Source: Flavobacteriales bacterium
GTDB taxonomy: Bacteria > Bacteroidota > Bacteroidia > Flavobacteriales > Flavobacteriaceae
Direction: 5' to 3'
Length of the DNA: 64,000 nucleotides
Assembly: GCA_013205245.1 (NCBI GenBank)
Contig: JABMNH010000071.1
Span: forward strand, 1-64,000
Position numbers and translations under genes: made by a program. The notes under the pieces were generated by a model, which was not told the origin of the DNA, made no database searches, and saw nothing but the letters and a program-made list of their open reading frames with translations. This document shows, piece after piece, positions 52,646 to 61,779 of the stretch. Position 1 is the stretch's first letter. Each line of letters begins with the position of its first letter.

Positions 52646-53704
52646 TTATTTTTTTTGAGGATAATATTCAATTAATTCTGAACCCGAAATTAAGCTTGCT
52701 AATATTTTTGTACTCGAAAATTGTTCAAAAATTATTTTAAAGAAAACGGTTAAAGGGATGGCCATAATTAAACCCGGAATCCCCCAGATATAACCCCAAA
52801 GACTTAGCATAACCAAAATGGTAATGATGTTTATTGAAAACGATTTCCCCATAAATACAGGTTCTAAAATACCACCCATTAAAACTTGAACAGCGGTTAT
52901 TGAAAGTATAAAAAACAGCAATGTTCCTGTTGAATCTAATTCAACAAAAGCAAATAACGCTAATAAAATGACAGAAATAAATGAACCTATCATCTGAATA
53001 AAGTTGATTATAAAGGCAAATAACCCCCAAAAAATCGGAAAACTTACATCAAAAAACAGACAGGCAAGTGTAACTCCAATGCCTGTAAAGAGACTGATAA
53101 TAAATTTTACTTTCATAAATTTAATCAGATCTTTTTCAATTTTAAAAAATACTTTAACCGATGAGAATTTTTGTTTGAGCAAAGTGTTATTTAATACTTT
53201 TTGAAGATTTATGGATTCTAAAAGCCATAAAACCAAGAAAAAGGCCGTCATTAAAATAAGGGAAAGAGTGTTTGAAAGAAAATCTATAGTAGATCCAAAA
53301 TATTTTGTAAAGTCATTTTTTTCAAAATAATGTTCAAAAACACTTTTACCTTCTATGCGCTCAATACCAAAATTTTCTTCGATAGAAATTACCAAATTCA
53401 CAATTTTTGTTTTCGCCTTTTCTACAAAAGTATTATCTACTGCCAGAATTTCTTTACTTGAATAATGGACTAATACGCCACCTATTTTTAAAACGATGGC
53501 AATTATTGAGATGATAAGGAGAATGCTTACAAGCTTAGGAATTTTCATCTTAGTAAGCCATCGCATTAGCGGCAAAAACAGCAATGCAATAAACATTGAC
53601 AAAACAAGCGGAATAAAAATAAATGATAATATTTTTAGCACATAAAAGATTAGTGGCATAACAATTATCAATAAAAGCGTATTTGTAGTCTTTAGTTTTT
53701 CCAT
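52646..53704 (-). CDS. AI-2E family transporter (UPF0118)
   Basis: 352-residue polytopic membrane protein with about eight helices in the family arrangement. The N-terminal helices include LLIIVMPLIFYVLKILSFIF, a large soluble loop spans about 80-150, and the C-terminal GILEPVFMGKSFSINIITIL then GYIWGIPGLIMAIPLTVFFK are typical. Members export autoinducer-2 in E. coli, and some from salt-loving bacteria act as sodium/proton antiporters. Its neighbours here are two sodium/proton antiporters, 2 bp away from nhaA, which favours an ion-related role. Confidence 0.87.
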   Translation of the reverse strand: MEKLKTTNTLLLIIVMPLIFYVLKILSFIFIPLVLSMFIALLFLPLMRWLTKMKIPKLVSILLIISIIAIVLKIGGVLVHYSSKEILAVDNTFVEKAKTKIVNLVISIEENFGIERIEGKSVFEHYFEKNDFTKYFGSTIDFLSNTLSLILMTAFFLVLWLLESINLQKVLNNTLLKQKFSSVKVFFKIEKDLIKFMKVKFIISLFTGIGVTLACLFFDVSFPIFWGLFAFIINFIQMIGSFISVILLALFAFVELDSTGTLLFFILSITAVQVLMGGILEPVFMGKSFSINIITILVMLSLWGYIWGIPGLIMAIPLTVFFKIIFEQFSSTKILASLISGSELIEYYPQKK

Positions 53705-53706
53705 TT

Positions 53707-55008
53707 TTATTTTATTGTTTTACTACTCAATCTTAAAATTATATAACCTATTATTCCCGAAATAAATGAGCCAATTAGAATACCTATTTTTGCAGAATCA
53801 ATAAAAGTTGGTGCTCCCATATAAGCCAGATTGGCAATAAATATTGACATTGTAAAACCTACACCTGCCAAAATTGCCACACCAATTATTTGTTTAAAAT
53901 TAACACCTTTAGGCAATTCGGTGATTTTCAATTTGACGCCTAAAAATGACATTAATGATATCCCCACAAATTTACCAACAAATAAACCAATGGCAATATT
54001 GGCAATTAACGAATAGTCTAAATTCATATCTGTATTTATAATAACGCCGGCATTTGAGAGTGCAAAAATGGGCATTATAAAATAGGCTATCCACTTGTGG
54101 AGTTTATATTCAAGGTGCTGTAAAGGCGACCTTACCTTGCCTGTAGATAATTCCAAATTTTCTATTTGTTCTATTTGATTTTGAGAAAGAATGTCACGCT
54201 GATTATTTCTATCTGATTTTATGCTATCTACAATATGGGACAATTTTTTAGCATATTTTTTGATATTTACTTTTTGACTGATGGGAATTGTAAATGCCAT
54301 TAATACACCAGCAATTGTAGGATGAATACCCGATTTTAGGAATAAAAACCAAATAACAACCCCAATAAAAAAGTACACATAGTTTATGTATATTTTTCGA
54401 TAGTTTAGAAAAGCTAAAATTATAAACAATAATAAGGCGTATAATATAAGCATCCAATTAATGGCAGCGCTATAAAAAATGGCTATAACAAGTACAGCAC
54501 CAATATCATCAATAATGGCAAATGCTGTTAAAAACACTTTTAAACTAAGTGGAATTCTTTTTCCTAATAAAGAAAGAATGGCTAGAGCAAAAGCAATATC
54601 GGTAGCCATAGGGATGCCCCAACCATTTATGGTTTCAGGATTCTTATTAAAGAAAAGAAATAGTGCAATGGGTGCTAAAACACCCCCCAGAGCTGCAAAA
54701 AAAGGAAATGCAGCCTTTTTTATGGTGTTTAACTCGCCAATCAAGAATTCTCTTTTTAGTTCTAACCCAATCAAGAAAAAGAAAATAGCCATAAGCCCAT
54801 CATTAATCCATAATATAAGTGGTTTTTTGAGTTCAAAATCTTGAAAACTGACACCAATTTTATACTGCCAAATAGATTCGTAAACCTGCCCATATTGAGA
54901 GTTTGCCCAAATTAAAGCCATAATTGTGGCACCAAACAAAAGGATGCCACTTAAACTTTCTGTTTTTATAAATTTTTGAAATGGCGTAATTATAATTTTT
55001 TTTAACAT
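53707..55008 (-). CDS. nhaA: Na+/H+ antiporter NhaA
   Basis: 433 residues, about 12 helices. The family motifs around the ion-binding aspartates are visible: WGIPMATDIAFALAILSLLG and LTAFAIIDDIGAVLVIAIFY (the DD pair). GLELKREFLIGEL near residue 80 is the pH-sensing region. A hydrophilic insert at about 250-300 is longer than in E. coli. It sits between the CPA1 antiporter (9-bp gap) and the AI-2E gene (2-bp gap), so the three form one operon. Confidence 0.95.
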   Translation of the reverse strand: MLKKIIITPFQKFIKTESLSGILLFGATIMALIWANSQYGQVYESIWQYKIGVSFQDFELKKPLILWINDGLMAIFFFLIGLELKREFLIGELNTIKKAAFPFFAALGGVLAPIALFLFFNKNPETINGWGIPMATDIAFALAILSLLGKRIPLSLKVFLTAFAIIDDIGAVLVIAIFYSAAINWMLILYALLLFIILAFLNYRKIYINYVYFFIGVVIWFLFLKSGIHPTIAGVLMAFTIPISQKVNIKKYAKKLSHIVDSIKSDRNNQRDILSQNQIEQIENLELSTGKVRSPLQHLEYKLHKWIAYFIMPIFALSNAGVIINTDMNLDYSLIANIAIGLFVGKFVGISLMSFLGVKLKITELPKGVNFKQIIGVAILAGVGFTMSIFIANLAYMGAPTFIDSAKIGILIGSFISGIIGYIILRLSSKTIK

Positions 55009-55017
55009 TGTTTACTT

Positions 55018-56355
55018 TTAACTTTTTAAATTTGGATTATCAGTTTTGCTTAAATCAAGATTTTCTTCATCAAATATATGATGACCATCTTCTAAACTTT
55101 TTTCTATAGAGTCGTGTAGTACATCGTAATCGCTTAACAACTCAGAAATATTTTTGCCTTTGCTTTTGCCCATCACTAGTGCCATTGTCATCACTGCACT
55201 TGTAATTAATATGGTGTATAATAATATGCCTTGGTTAAAATTAACCAGGGTGTATTTTACAGGAATGGTATAAAATAAAAGCACCGTAATTAAACCTCTG
55301 GGGGCAATAAATAATTGAGGCATAATGCCTTTATCCCAAAGCAATATTTTGAGAAAAATAAAACGGATAAAATATATAATGCCAACAATTGCTAAACTTT
55401 GAATGGCGACTTGATAATTTACCAATGAGATTAATGAAATTGTGAGTCCGAATGTTACAAAGAAAAAAGTGCGTAATATAAATGCAGACTCTAAAGTAAT
55501 GGTATAAAATTCTTTAAAAATGGGTTTGATGCGTGTTTTATTAATTGAATTTTTAAGAAAACTTCTAAAGAAAATATCCGTATTGTTAAGTATCAGTCCA
55601 AAAAACAGGATAATTATTAAGGAAGATAGATGGAAAACAGAACCTATGGCGTAAATCAACATCAGTACGGCAATTATTAAAAATAACTTGACGTGACTTG
55701 TGAGTTTTTGAATGCCCCAAACAGCAATATAACTAAACACCACAGCCACTATAATAGTTATAACAATATTAGATGTAATGCTAAATATAACACCAGATGT
55801 AGAATAAAATACTTCGGGAGATATAAGAAATTGAAATAAAATGATACCTAAAATATCAGAAAAGGTACTTTCGTAAATCATAAATTCTTTTTTGTCTTCA
55901 GCCAGATTAGCAACACTCGGAATAATTATGGCACTGCTCATAATTGAAAGCGGTACAGCATATATAAACGCATCGTAAAACGGAGATTCCAAGAACATTT
56001 GAATGGCTAAAGCAATTAAAATTGAGCTGCCAATCAACCCAAATAATGCCATTAAAAATGATTTTATGATCAGGCCAATTTTATCTTTTTTAAGTTTTAA
56101 ATCGAGGGCAGCTTCTAAGACTATTAAAATTAGCCCCACTTTTCCTACCACAATTAATGTTTTTGATATGAGGGGATTGCTCTTTAATTCGGGATAAATA
56201 TATTGAATGGCAACACCAAGGGCCATCAATAAAAGCACGCTTGGAATATTTGTTTTAATAGATATAAAATTGAAAATAAAACTAAAAATAATGACCAATG
56301 AAGCGCCTATAATAATAAGATATTCGGGTTTTATATAATCAAAAGCGAGTTGCAT
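55018..56355 (-). CDS. cation/proton antiporter, CPA1/NhaP type
   Basis: 445 residues with about 12 membrane helices, e.g. LLMALGVAIQYIYPEL, VLEAALDLKLKKDKIG and ESTFSDILGIILFQFL (conserved acid in the ion-binding helix). The FIAPRGLITVLLFYTIP segment is typical of the monovalent cation:proton antiporter-1 fold. A short acidic cytosolic tail ends it. It is the first gene of the antiporter operon, directly after the TetR gene on the same strand. Confidence 0.88.
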   Translation of the reverse strand: MQLAFDYIKPEYLIIIGASLVIIFSFIFNFISIKTNIPSVLLLMALGVAIQYIYPELKSNPLISKTLIVVGKVGLILIVLEAALDLKLKKDKIGLIIKSFLMALFGLIGSSILIALAIQMFLESPFYDAFIYAVPLSIMSSAIIIPSVANLAEDKKEFMIYESTFSDILGIILFQFLISPEVFYSTSGVIFSITSNIVITIIVAVVFSYIAVWGIQKLTSHVKLFLIIAVLMLIYAIGSVFHLSSLIIILFFGLILNNTDIFFRSFLKNSINKTRIKPIFKEFYTITLESAFILRTFFFVTFGLTISLISLVNYQVAIQSLAIVGIIYFIRFIFLKILLWDKGIMPQLFIAPRGLITVLLFYTIPVKYTLVNFNQGILLYTILITSAVMTMALVMGKSKGKNISELLSDYDVLHDSIEKSLEDGHHIFDEENLDLSKTDNPNLKS

Positions 56356-56400
56356 ATTTTAGTTTTTACTTCTTAATATTATTGTTTGTATTTATATGAT

Positions 56401-57072
56401 TTAAGGACTAATTGTTTTAAAAACCAACCGATTATAAAATTTAGAAATCACATCTTCTCCTTTTTTAACATCAGTAAGCATGGGTAAATGATTTGAAAAA
56501 TATCTTTGCTGATGTGCGCCTTCTGCTATTGTAGAGACCAACATATGTGAAAATTCAAATTTTGGATTTATTTCTAAAACTGTTTCGGCAACCCTAGTAA
56601 CCACATTTTTGTATGATTCAAAACAACCCTTTTTATTTTCTTCGTCAACATCTTTGGTGTGATAGGCTTTTATAGATTCTTTAATAATAATTTTATTCAA
56701 TAAAACTTCATTCACATAAGATATTGAGTCGTCTTCTAAAACAGGTTCTGTTAAGATATTTATTGATTTTGCGAGTTTTTCTATAGCAGATTCAACATTT
56801 AATGTGGCTAAAAAAATGCGATAATCTATCCAACTCCAATACCAACTTGTTAAGTACACAAGTAAGGTGTGCTTATTGATAAAATAACGATAAATTGAAC
56901 TTTCTGGAGAATTGATTTCGATACTTAACTTTTTAAAAGTAAAGGTTTCGAATCCGAGCGTATCAATTAATACAATACTATTTAATATAATATTACGCCC
57001 CAATTCTGTAGAATCTGGATTTTTTAGATATAATTCTGGGTTAACTTGAATTTTAATATTTAAATCTCTCAT
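56401..57072 (-). CDS. TetR/AcrR-family transcriptional regulator
   Basis: About 223 residues. The N-terminal HTH covers about residues 20-65 (IVLIDTLGFETFTFKKLSIEI, then SPESSIYRYFINKHTLLVYL), and a helical ligand/dimer domain follows. Starts at 57132 and 57087 are in frame, but a -7 box TATATTTG at 57100-57093 (minus strand) points to the ATG at 57072. A palindrome at 57101-57113 abuts that box. It lies 45 bp upstream of the antiporter operon on the same strand and may control it. Confidence 0.85.
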   Translation of the reverse strand: MRDLNIKIQVNPELYLKNPDSTELGRNIILNSIVLIDTLGFETFTFKKLSIEINSPESSIYRYFINKHTLLVYLTSWYWSWIDYRIFLATLNVESAIEKLAKSINILTEPVLEDDSISYVNEVLLNKIIIKESIKAYHTKDVDEENKKGCFESYKNVVTRVAETVLEINPKFEFSHMLVSTIAEGAHQQRYFSNHLPMLTDVKKGEDVISKFYNRLVFKTISP

Positions 57073-57092
57073 AGTTAAAGTATACATTTGTG

Positions 57093-57113
57093 CAAATATA
57101 ATAGTAATACTAT
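57093..57113 (-). promoter_or_regulatory. TetR-gene promoter with adjacent palindrome
   Basis: TATATTTG on the minus strand (57100-57093) is an exact Bacteroidota -7 box. ATAGTA-A-TACTAT (57101-57113) is a perfect inverted repeat directly upstream of it. The position suits repression by the TetR protein itself. Confidence 0.6.
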
Positions 57114-57215
57114 CATTAATGCAAGTAATCATTAAATTATTTTATATAAGCAAACAATGGGGTAAATAAACAATTGTATATTAATTGGTTATCGCCTGTA
57201 AAATATCAGTTGGAG

Positions 57216-57236
57216 TATCCCGCCAAAAGCGGGATA
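57216..57236. repeat. inverted repeat TATCCCGC...GCGGGATA
   Basis: An 8-bp stem around CAAAA, between the TetR and small membrane protein genes. No T tract follows, so it is probably another intergenic repeat rather than a terminator. Confidence 0.5.
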
Positions 57237-57245
57237 TGTGTAGAA

Positions 57246-57413
57246 TTATTTTTCTTTTGTATAAAACACCCAAGCAATAATAAAAAATCCAAGACCTGTG
57301 ATAATGGGAGGAAGAATAATTTTGGGGCCATAAAAACCACCAATATAAATCATAGCAATTCCTAAAATGACCAATGCCAGAGCACTTGCTTTAATAAGTT
57401 GTGATGTTTTCAT
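57246..57413 (-). CDS. small two-helix membrane protein (55 aa)
   Basis: Two hydrophobic helices (LIKASALALVILGIAMIYIGG and IILPPIITGLGFFIIAWVFY) joined by a short loop, then TKEK. It starts 5 bp after the stop of the large FAD/Fe-S oxidoreductase on the same strand, so it is probably translated with it. It may help membrane attachment of that enzyme, but this is only inferred. Confidence 0.7.
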   Translation of the reverse strand: MKTSQLIKASALALVILGIAMIYIGGFYGPKIILPPIITGLGFFIIAWVFYTKEK

Positions 57414-57418
57414 AATAT

Positions 57419-60331
57419 TTAGTTTTTGTTTAATGCCTGCCTTAAAATACTTATTGGATGCAATGCTTGTCGCGATGTGCCGTCTTTTATCTGATGCCTA
57501 CAGCTTGTTCCGTTAGCTGAAATTAAAGTGTCTTTGTCTAAAGGGCGAATTTTTTTAAATAAATTGTCCTCGCCAATTTGCATACTGATGTCGTAATGTT
57601 CTTTCTCGTAACCAAAAGAGCCCGCCATACCACAACAGCCTGTTGCTAAAATTTGAACAGCATAATTTTTGGGAATATTAAGTACTGTAAAAGTACTTTC
57701 ACTATTGCTTAAAGCCTTTTGATGGCAATGTGTGTGGATTTTAACCACCTTATTTTCTAAAGTAAAGTCATTACTAGAAATATGGCCTTTTTTAAATTCA
57801 TTGCTAATAAATTCTTCTATCGTAAAACAGTTTTTAGCAATTTTTTTAGCCGATTCTTTATCGTCAGCCAGGCGTAAATATTCATCTCTAAAACTTAAAA
57901 TAGCCGATGGTTCTATCCCAATTAAAGGGCTGTCTTTTGTGATGACATCTTTAAAGTGGTTGATATTCTGATTGGCAAATTTTTTAGCATCTTCTAAAAA
58001 TCCTTTAGAAATGGCACTGCGGCCACTTTCGGCATGTTTTATTATTTTAACTTCGTAACCAAGCGTTTCTAGTAATATAACAGCATCCTTACCAACGTTT
58101 ACATCGTAAAAATTAGTAAACTCATCATTAAACAAATAAACAGCAGATTTAAACATCTTTTTTTCGGATGGTTTTTTATGTCTCAAATACCACTTATAAA
58201 AAGATTGATTGGCAATTTTAGGAACTTGTCGTTCTGTAGCAATACCCAAAAAACGTTTTGACAAAGTGGTGTTGGCAATAATGTTTACTAAAAATGCAAG
58301 TCTTCCAACTTTGGCTGCATATTTGGCATTTTGAGCAAATAATTTGGTTCTGAAATCGGGTGGATTTTCTTTCTGATATTGGTATAAAAATTCCGCTTTA
58401 AGCGATGCCACATCAACATTACTGGGGCATTCGCTAGAGCAAGCCTTACAACTTAAGCACAAATCGAAAACTTGTTTGAGTTCTTTGTGATTAAACTTAT
58501 TTTGCTGATCTGAATTGGTTAAAAATTCGCGTAAAGTATTAGCCCGAGCTCGGGTGGTATCGGTTTCATTTTTTGTGGCGCGATAACTGGGGCACATAAC
58601 GCCGCCAGCGGCAACAGGTTTTCGGCAATCGCCAGAACCATTACATTTTTCTGTAGCACGTAAAATGCCTAATGAGTCAGAAAAATCGAGTATAGTATCT
58701 ACTTCTGGTTCTTTTCTCTCTGGATTGTAACGCAAGTTTTCATCCATTTTTAATGGATTTATAATCTTACCCGGATTTAAAATATTGTTTGGATCAAAAG
58801 TATTTTTGATGCGTTTAAGCAAGTCGTAATTCTTTTCGCCAATCATTAAAGGAATAAATTCGGCGCGCACAATACCATCGCCATGTTCGCCACTAAATGA
58901 ACCGCCATAGCGTTTTACCAAATGGGCAGTTTCTGTGGTTATGGTTCTAAACAAAGCAACATCGGCTTGTTTTTTTAGATTTAAAATAGGACGGAGGTGC
59001 AATTCGCCGGCGCCAGCATGGGCGTAATAAATTGCTTGTTGTCCGAATTTATCCATCATCTCGGTAAATTCGCTTATATATTTTGGCAAATCAGCTACCA
59101 TAACTGCGGTATCTTCAATACAAGCCACAGCTTTATCATCACCAATAATATTGCCCAACAAACCCAATCCAGCTTTACGAAGATTGATTAATTTATCAAT
59201 ATTTTCGCCTTCAAGAATAGGGAAATGATACCCAAACTTGTGCGATTTCAAATCTTTAACTAAATCTTCGGCTTGTTTTAGTGCTTCTGCTTTAGAGTTT
59301 GCAGCCACTTCTAACATCAAAATAGCACCCGGATCACCTTCAATAAAAAACCTATTTTTGATTTGTTCACGGTTATTTTTAGTGCAATCTAAAATGGTTT
59401 TATCCATCAACTCACAAGTGTACAGATTGTGTTTCATCGCCACAACAACAGCTTCTAAACTTTCTGATATGCTGTTAAAATGAGCGGCAATCATTAAGTT
59501 TTTACTAGGCGGTAAATCGTCTAGTTTTAAGGTTATTTCTGTTGTAAAAGCCAAAGTACCTTCGCTGCCACAAAGCAGTTTTCCTACATTTATTGATTCG
59601 TTTTTTCCACCAAACAAAGAACAATCTAATAGCGCATCTACAGCATAACCATTGTTGCGGCGGTGAATTTTTGGATTGGGAAAATTATTGTGAATGTCGT
59701 TTTGAACCGATTCCTGCGACAATTCATCATATAGTTCTTTATAGATTTTATTATCAAGATTTGGCCCCTGCATTTTTGTTTTAAAAGCATCGCAAGACAA
59801 TTCTCTAAAAACAGCCGATGTGCCATCACTTAAAACACAATTGAGTTGTATAATTTTATCGCGGGTAACGCCAAACTGAATAGAAGTTGTACCCGATGAG
59901 TTATTGCCTACCATGCCGCCCATCATGCATCTGTTTGATGTAGATGTGTTAGGGCCAAAAAACAAGCCGTAAGGTTTTAAAAACCGATTTAAATCGTCGC
60001 GAATGACACCCGGTTGTACGCAAACTGTTTTATCTCGTTCGTTAAATCCTAAAATTTCGGTAAAGTGTTTTGAGACATCAACCACAATGCCATCGCCCAC
60101 ACATTGCCCCGCTAATGAGGTGCCAGCCGCTCTTGGGATTAATCCTATTTTATATTTTTGCGCAAAATTTATAAGCGCTTTGATATCAAAAATATCCTTT
60201 GGATAAGCAACAGCCAAAGGGATTTTGCGATAAACGGACGCGTCTGTTGCATAAACCGATTTATGTAAATCATCATAAAGTAAGTCCCCTTTAAGTGATG
60301 TGTTTAATTGTTGAAGTAGGTTGGTATCCAT
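57419..60331 (-). CDS. FAD-linked oxidase fused to Fe-S/CCG domain (YdiJ/Dld-like)
   Basis: 970 residues. N-terminal FAD-binding type 4 domain (AYPKDIFDIKALINFAQ, then RAAGTSLAGQCVGDGIVVD), FAD-oxidase C domain (YAHAGAGELHLRPILNL, GGSFSGEHGDGIVRAEF), a 4Fe-4S module (CLSCKACSSECPSNVD) and two cysteine-rich CCG domains (HTHCHQKAL and GCCGMAGSFGYEKEHY). This layout is that of quinone-linked D-2-hydroxyacid (lactate, glycolate or hydroxyglutarate) dehydrogenases of the YdiJ type. Substrate cannot be fixed from sequence. A 55-codon membrane protein gene follows after 5 bp. Confidence 0.92.
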   Translation of the reverse strand: MDTNLLQQLNTSLKGDLLYDDLHKSVYATDASVYRKIPLAVAYPKDIFDIKALINFAQKYKIGLIPRAAGTSLAGQCVGDGIVVDVSKHFTEILGFNERDKTVCVQPGVIRDDLNRFLKPYGLFFGPNTSTSNRCMMGGMVGNNSSGTTSIQFGVTRDKIIQLNCVLSDGTSAVFRELSCDAFKTKMQGPNLDNKIYKELYDELSQESVQNDIHNNFPNPKIHRRNNGYAVDALLDCSLFGGKNESINVGKLLCGSEGTLAFTTEITLKLDDLPPSKNLMIAAHFNSISESLEAVVVAMKHNLYTCELMDKTILDCTKNNREQIKNRFFIEGDPGAILMLEVAANSKAEALKQAEDLVKDLKSHKFGYHFPILEGENIDKLINLRKAGLGLLGNIIGDDKAVACIEDTAVMVADLPKYISEFTEMMDKFGQQAIYYAHAGAGELHLRPILNLKKQADVALFRTITTETAHLVKRYGGSFSGEHGDGIVRAEFIPLMIGEKNYDLLKRIKNTFDPNNILNPGKIINPLKMDENLRYNPERKEPEVDTILDFSDSLGILRATEKCNGSGDCRKPVAAGGVMCPSYRATKNETDTTRARANTLREFLTNSDQQNKFNHKELKQVFDLCLSCKACSSECPSNVDVASLKAEFLYQYQKENPPDFRTKLFAQNAKYAAKVGRLAFLVNIIANTTLSKRFLGIATERQVPKIANQSFYKWYLRHKKPSEKKMFKSAVYLFNDEFTNFYDVNVGKDAVILLETLGYEVKIIKHAESGRSAISKGFLEDAKKFANQNINHFKDVITKDSPLIGIEPSAILSFRDEYLRLADDKESAKKIAKNCFTIEEFISNEFKKGHISSNDFTLENKVVKIHTHCHQKALSNSESTFTVLNIPKNYAVQILATGCCGMAGSFGYEKEHYDISMQIGEDNLFKKIRPLDKDTLISANGTSCRHQIKDGTSRQALHPISILRQALNKN

Positions 60332-60338
60332 AGTAAAT

Positions 60339-60677
60339 TTAACTTACCGATGTGCCATTTTTAATAGCTTTTTTTGATTCTAAAAGCACAATGGCGCCTT
60401 TGTCATCGGCAACGCCTAAGATTAAGCATTCGCTAAAAAAGTTGGCTATTTGTTTGCGTTCAAAATTGACTACAGCAACCACTTGTCGGTTTAACAAATC
60501 GGCTTTTGTATAATGCTCGGTAATCTGTGCACTCGATTGTTTGATGCCTAAAGCCCCGAAATCTATTTTTAATTGATAGGCTGGTTTTCTGGCATTGGTA
60601 AAATCGTTGACTTCGGTTATGGTACCGATACGTAAATCAAGTTTGGTAAAATCGTCAAAAGAAATAGTATTGCTCAT
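60339..60677 (-). CDS. csaA: CsaA-type tRNA-binding domain protein
   Basis: 112 residues forming one OB-fold tRNA-binding domain (FTKLDLRIGTITEVNDFTNARKPAYQLKIDFG, then VVNFERKQIANFFSECLILG). Bacterial CsaA was described as a chaperone-like, tRNA-binding dimer. I chose ATG 60677 (MSNTISFDD), 4 bp after the DUF962 stop; an earlier in-frame ATG at 60689 overlaps that gene. Downstream comes the large oxidoreductase (7-bp gap). Confidence 0.9.
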   Translation of the reverse strand: MSNTISFDDFTKLDLRIGTITEVNDFTNARKPAYQLKIDFGALGIKQSSAQITEHYTKADLLNRQVVAVVNFERKQIANFFSECLILGVADDKGAIVLLESKKAIKNGTSVS

Positions 60678-60681
60678 AAGT

Positions 60682-61140
60682 TTATCCAAAAATCTTTTTC
60701 ATTACCCAAGCAGGCCCAATGAGTAAAAATTGTAAATCCTTAAAAAATGAAGGTTTTATACCTTCAACATGATGTCCGTAAAACTGACCTATCCATGCCA
60801 CAACAAAGATACCAATTGATGTGTATAATAGTGGCGCCACCGCACCTAAATAATAATTTCCTAAAATACAGAGCGCCGATAAAATGAGCATTTTTATCGC
60901 TGTAGCGACAGATAAACGAACGTAAAAAAGGAGCAGGAGTATAACAACGAGCGTTGCCCAATTTTCTATAAACGGATTATCGAGGTTGATATTTTTAGAA
61001 AGAAAAGTTCTTGGAATACTCATAAACATGCCAATAATAGAAAAGAAGATGGCTGGTACGCAGATGTAATGAATAATCTGATTGGTTTTATTTTGGTGGC
61101 TTACCGCATAATCTGCAAACCATTGGTCGAGTGTTTTCAT
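60682..61140 (-). CDS. DUF962/Mpo1-like membrane protein
   Basis: 152 residues. The opening LDQWFADYAVSHQNKTNQIIHYICVP with conserved histidines matches the Mpo1/YGL010w family, followed by three or four membrane helices and AWIGQFYGHHVEG. The yeast member is an iron-dependent dioxygenase that removes one carbon from 2-hydroxy fatty acids. The histidines that would bind iron are kept here (SHQNKTNQIIH and FYGHHVEG). It is first in a minus-strand operon with csaA and the hydroxyacid dehydrogenase-like gene, which also suggests 2-hydroxyacid metabolism. Confidence 0.85.
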   Translation of the reverse strand: MKTLDQWFADYAVSHQNKTNQIIHYICVPAIFFSIIGMFMSIPRTFLSKNINLDNPFIENWATLVVILLLLFYVRLSVATAIKMLILSALCILGNYYLGAVAPLLYTSIGIFVVAWIGQFYGHHVEGIKPSFFKDLQFLLIGPAWVMKKIFG

Positions 61141-61221
61141 AGATTTGAAAGTTTAGGCTAAAACTACAAAAAATTTTAAAATCTAAATTAGTTTCCTTAG
61201 TTTTAAGCCTAAAATAAACAG

Positions 61222-61776
61222 ATGTCTAATACACTTTCAAACATGTTGCCTTTAGGTACAAAAGCGCCACGTTTTGAGCTTTTAGATACCGTTTCTCAAG
61301 CATATAAAAACTTAGAAATACTTAAAGGTCACAAGGGTACGCTTGTTCTGTTTATTTGTAATCATTGCCCGTTTGTTTTACATATAAACGATATGCTGGT
61401 AGAAATGGCAAATCAGTACCAAGCTAAAGGTATTCGTTTTATGGCCATTTCTTCGAATGATGTGCTTAATTATCCACAAGATGGTCTAGAATTTATGCAT
61501 CAGCAGGCTTTAAAATTTAAATATCCTTTTCCGTATTTATACGATGACACACAAGAAGTCGCCAAAGCATATCAAGCGGCTTGCACACCAGATATTTTTC
61601 TTTTTGACGCGGATTTGCGTTTGGCTTATCGCGGACAATTAGACGATTCACGTCCTGGTAATGGCATCCCGGTAACGGGAAAAGATTTAAAACTGGCCAT
61701 GGATTGTGTTTTAAATGGCACAAAAGTTTCGGCAATTCAAAAACCTAGTATTGGTTGTAATATAAAGTGGAAATAG
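61222..61776 (+). CDS. thioredoxin-family protein (AhpC/TSA-like)
   Basis: 184 residues, thioredoxin fold. After the entry LGTKAPRFELLD comes LFICNHCPFVLHIND, where CNHC takes the place of the usual CxxC. CTPDIFLFDADLRLAYRGQLDDSRPGNG with cis-Pro is conserved in this subfamily. No signal peptide, so cytosolic. The substrate is unknown. It precedes rlmH by 3 bp. Confidence 0.88.
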   Translation: MSNTLSNMLPLGTKAPRFELLDTVSQAYKNLEILKGHKGTLVLFICNHCPFVLHINDMLVEMANQYQAKGIRFMAISSNDVLNYPQDGLEFMHQQALKFKYPFPYLYDDTQEVAKAYQAACTPDIFLFDADLRLAYRGQLDDSRPGNGIPVTGKDLKLAMDCVLNGTKVSAIQKPSIGCNIKWK

Positions 61777-61779
61777 CAG

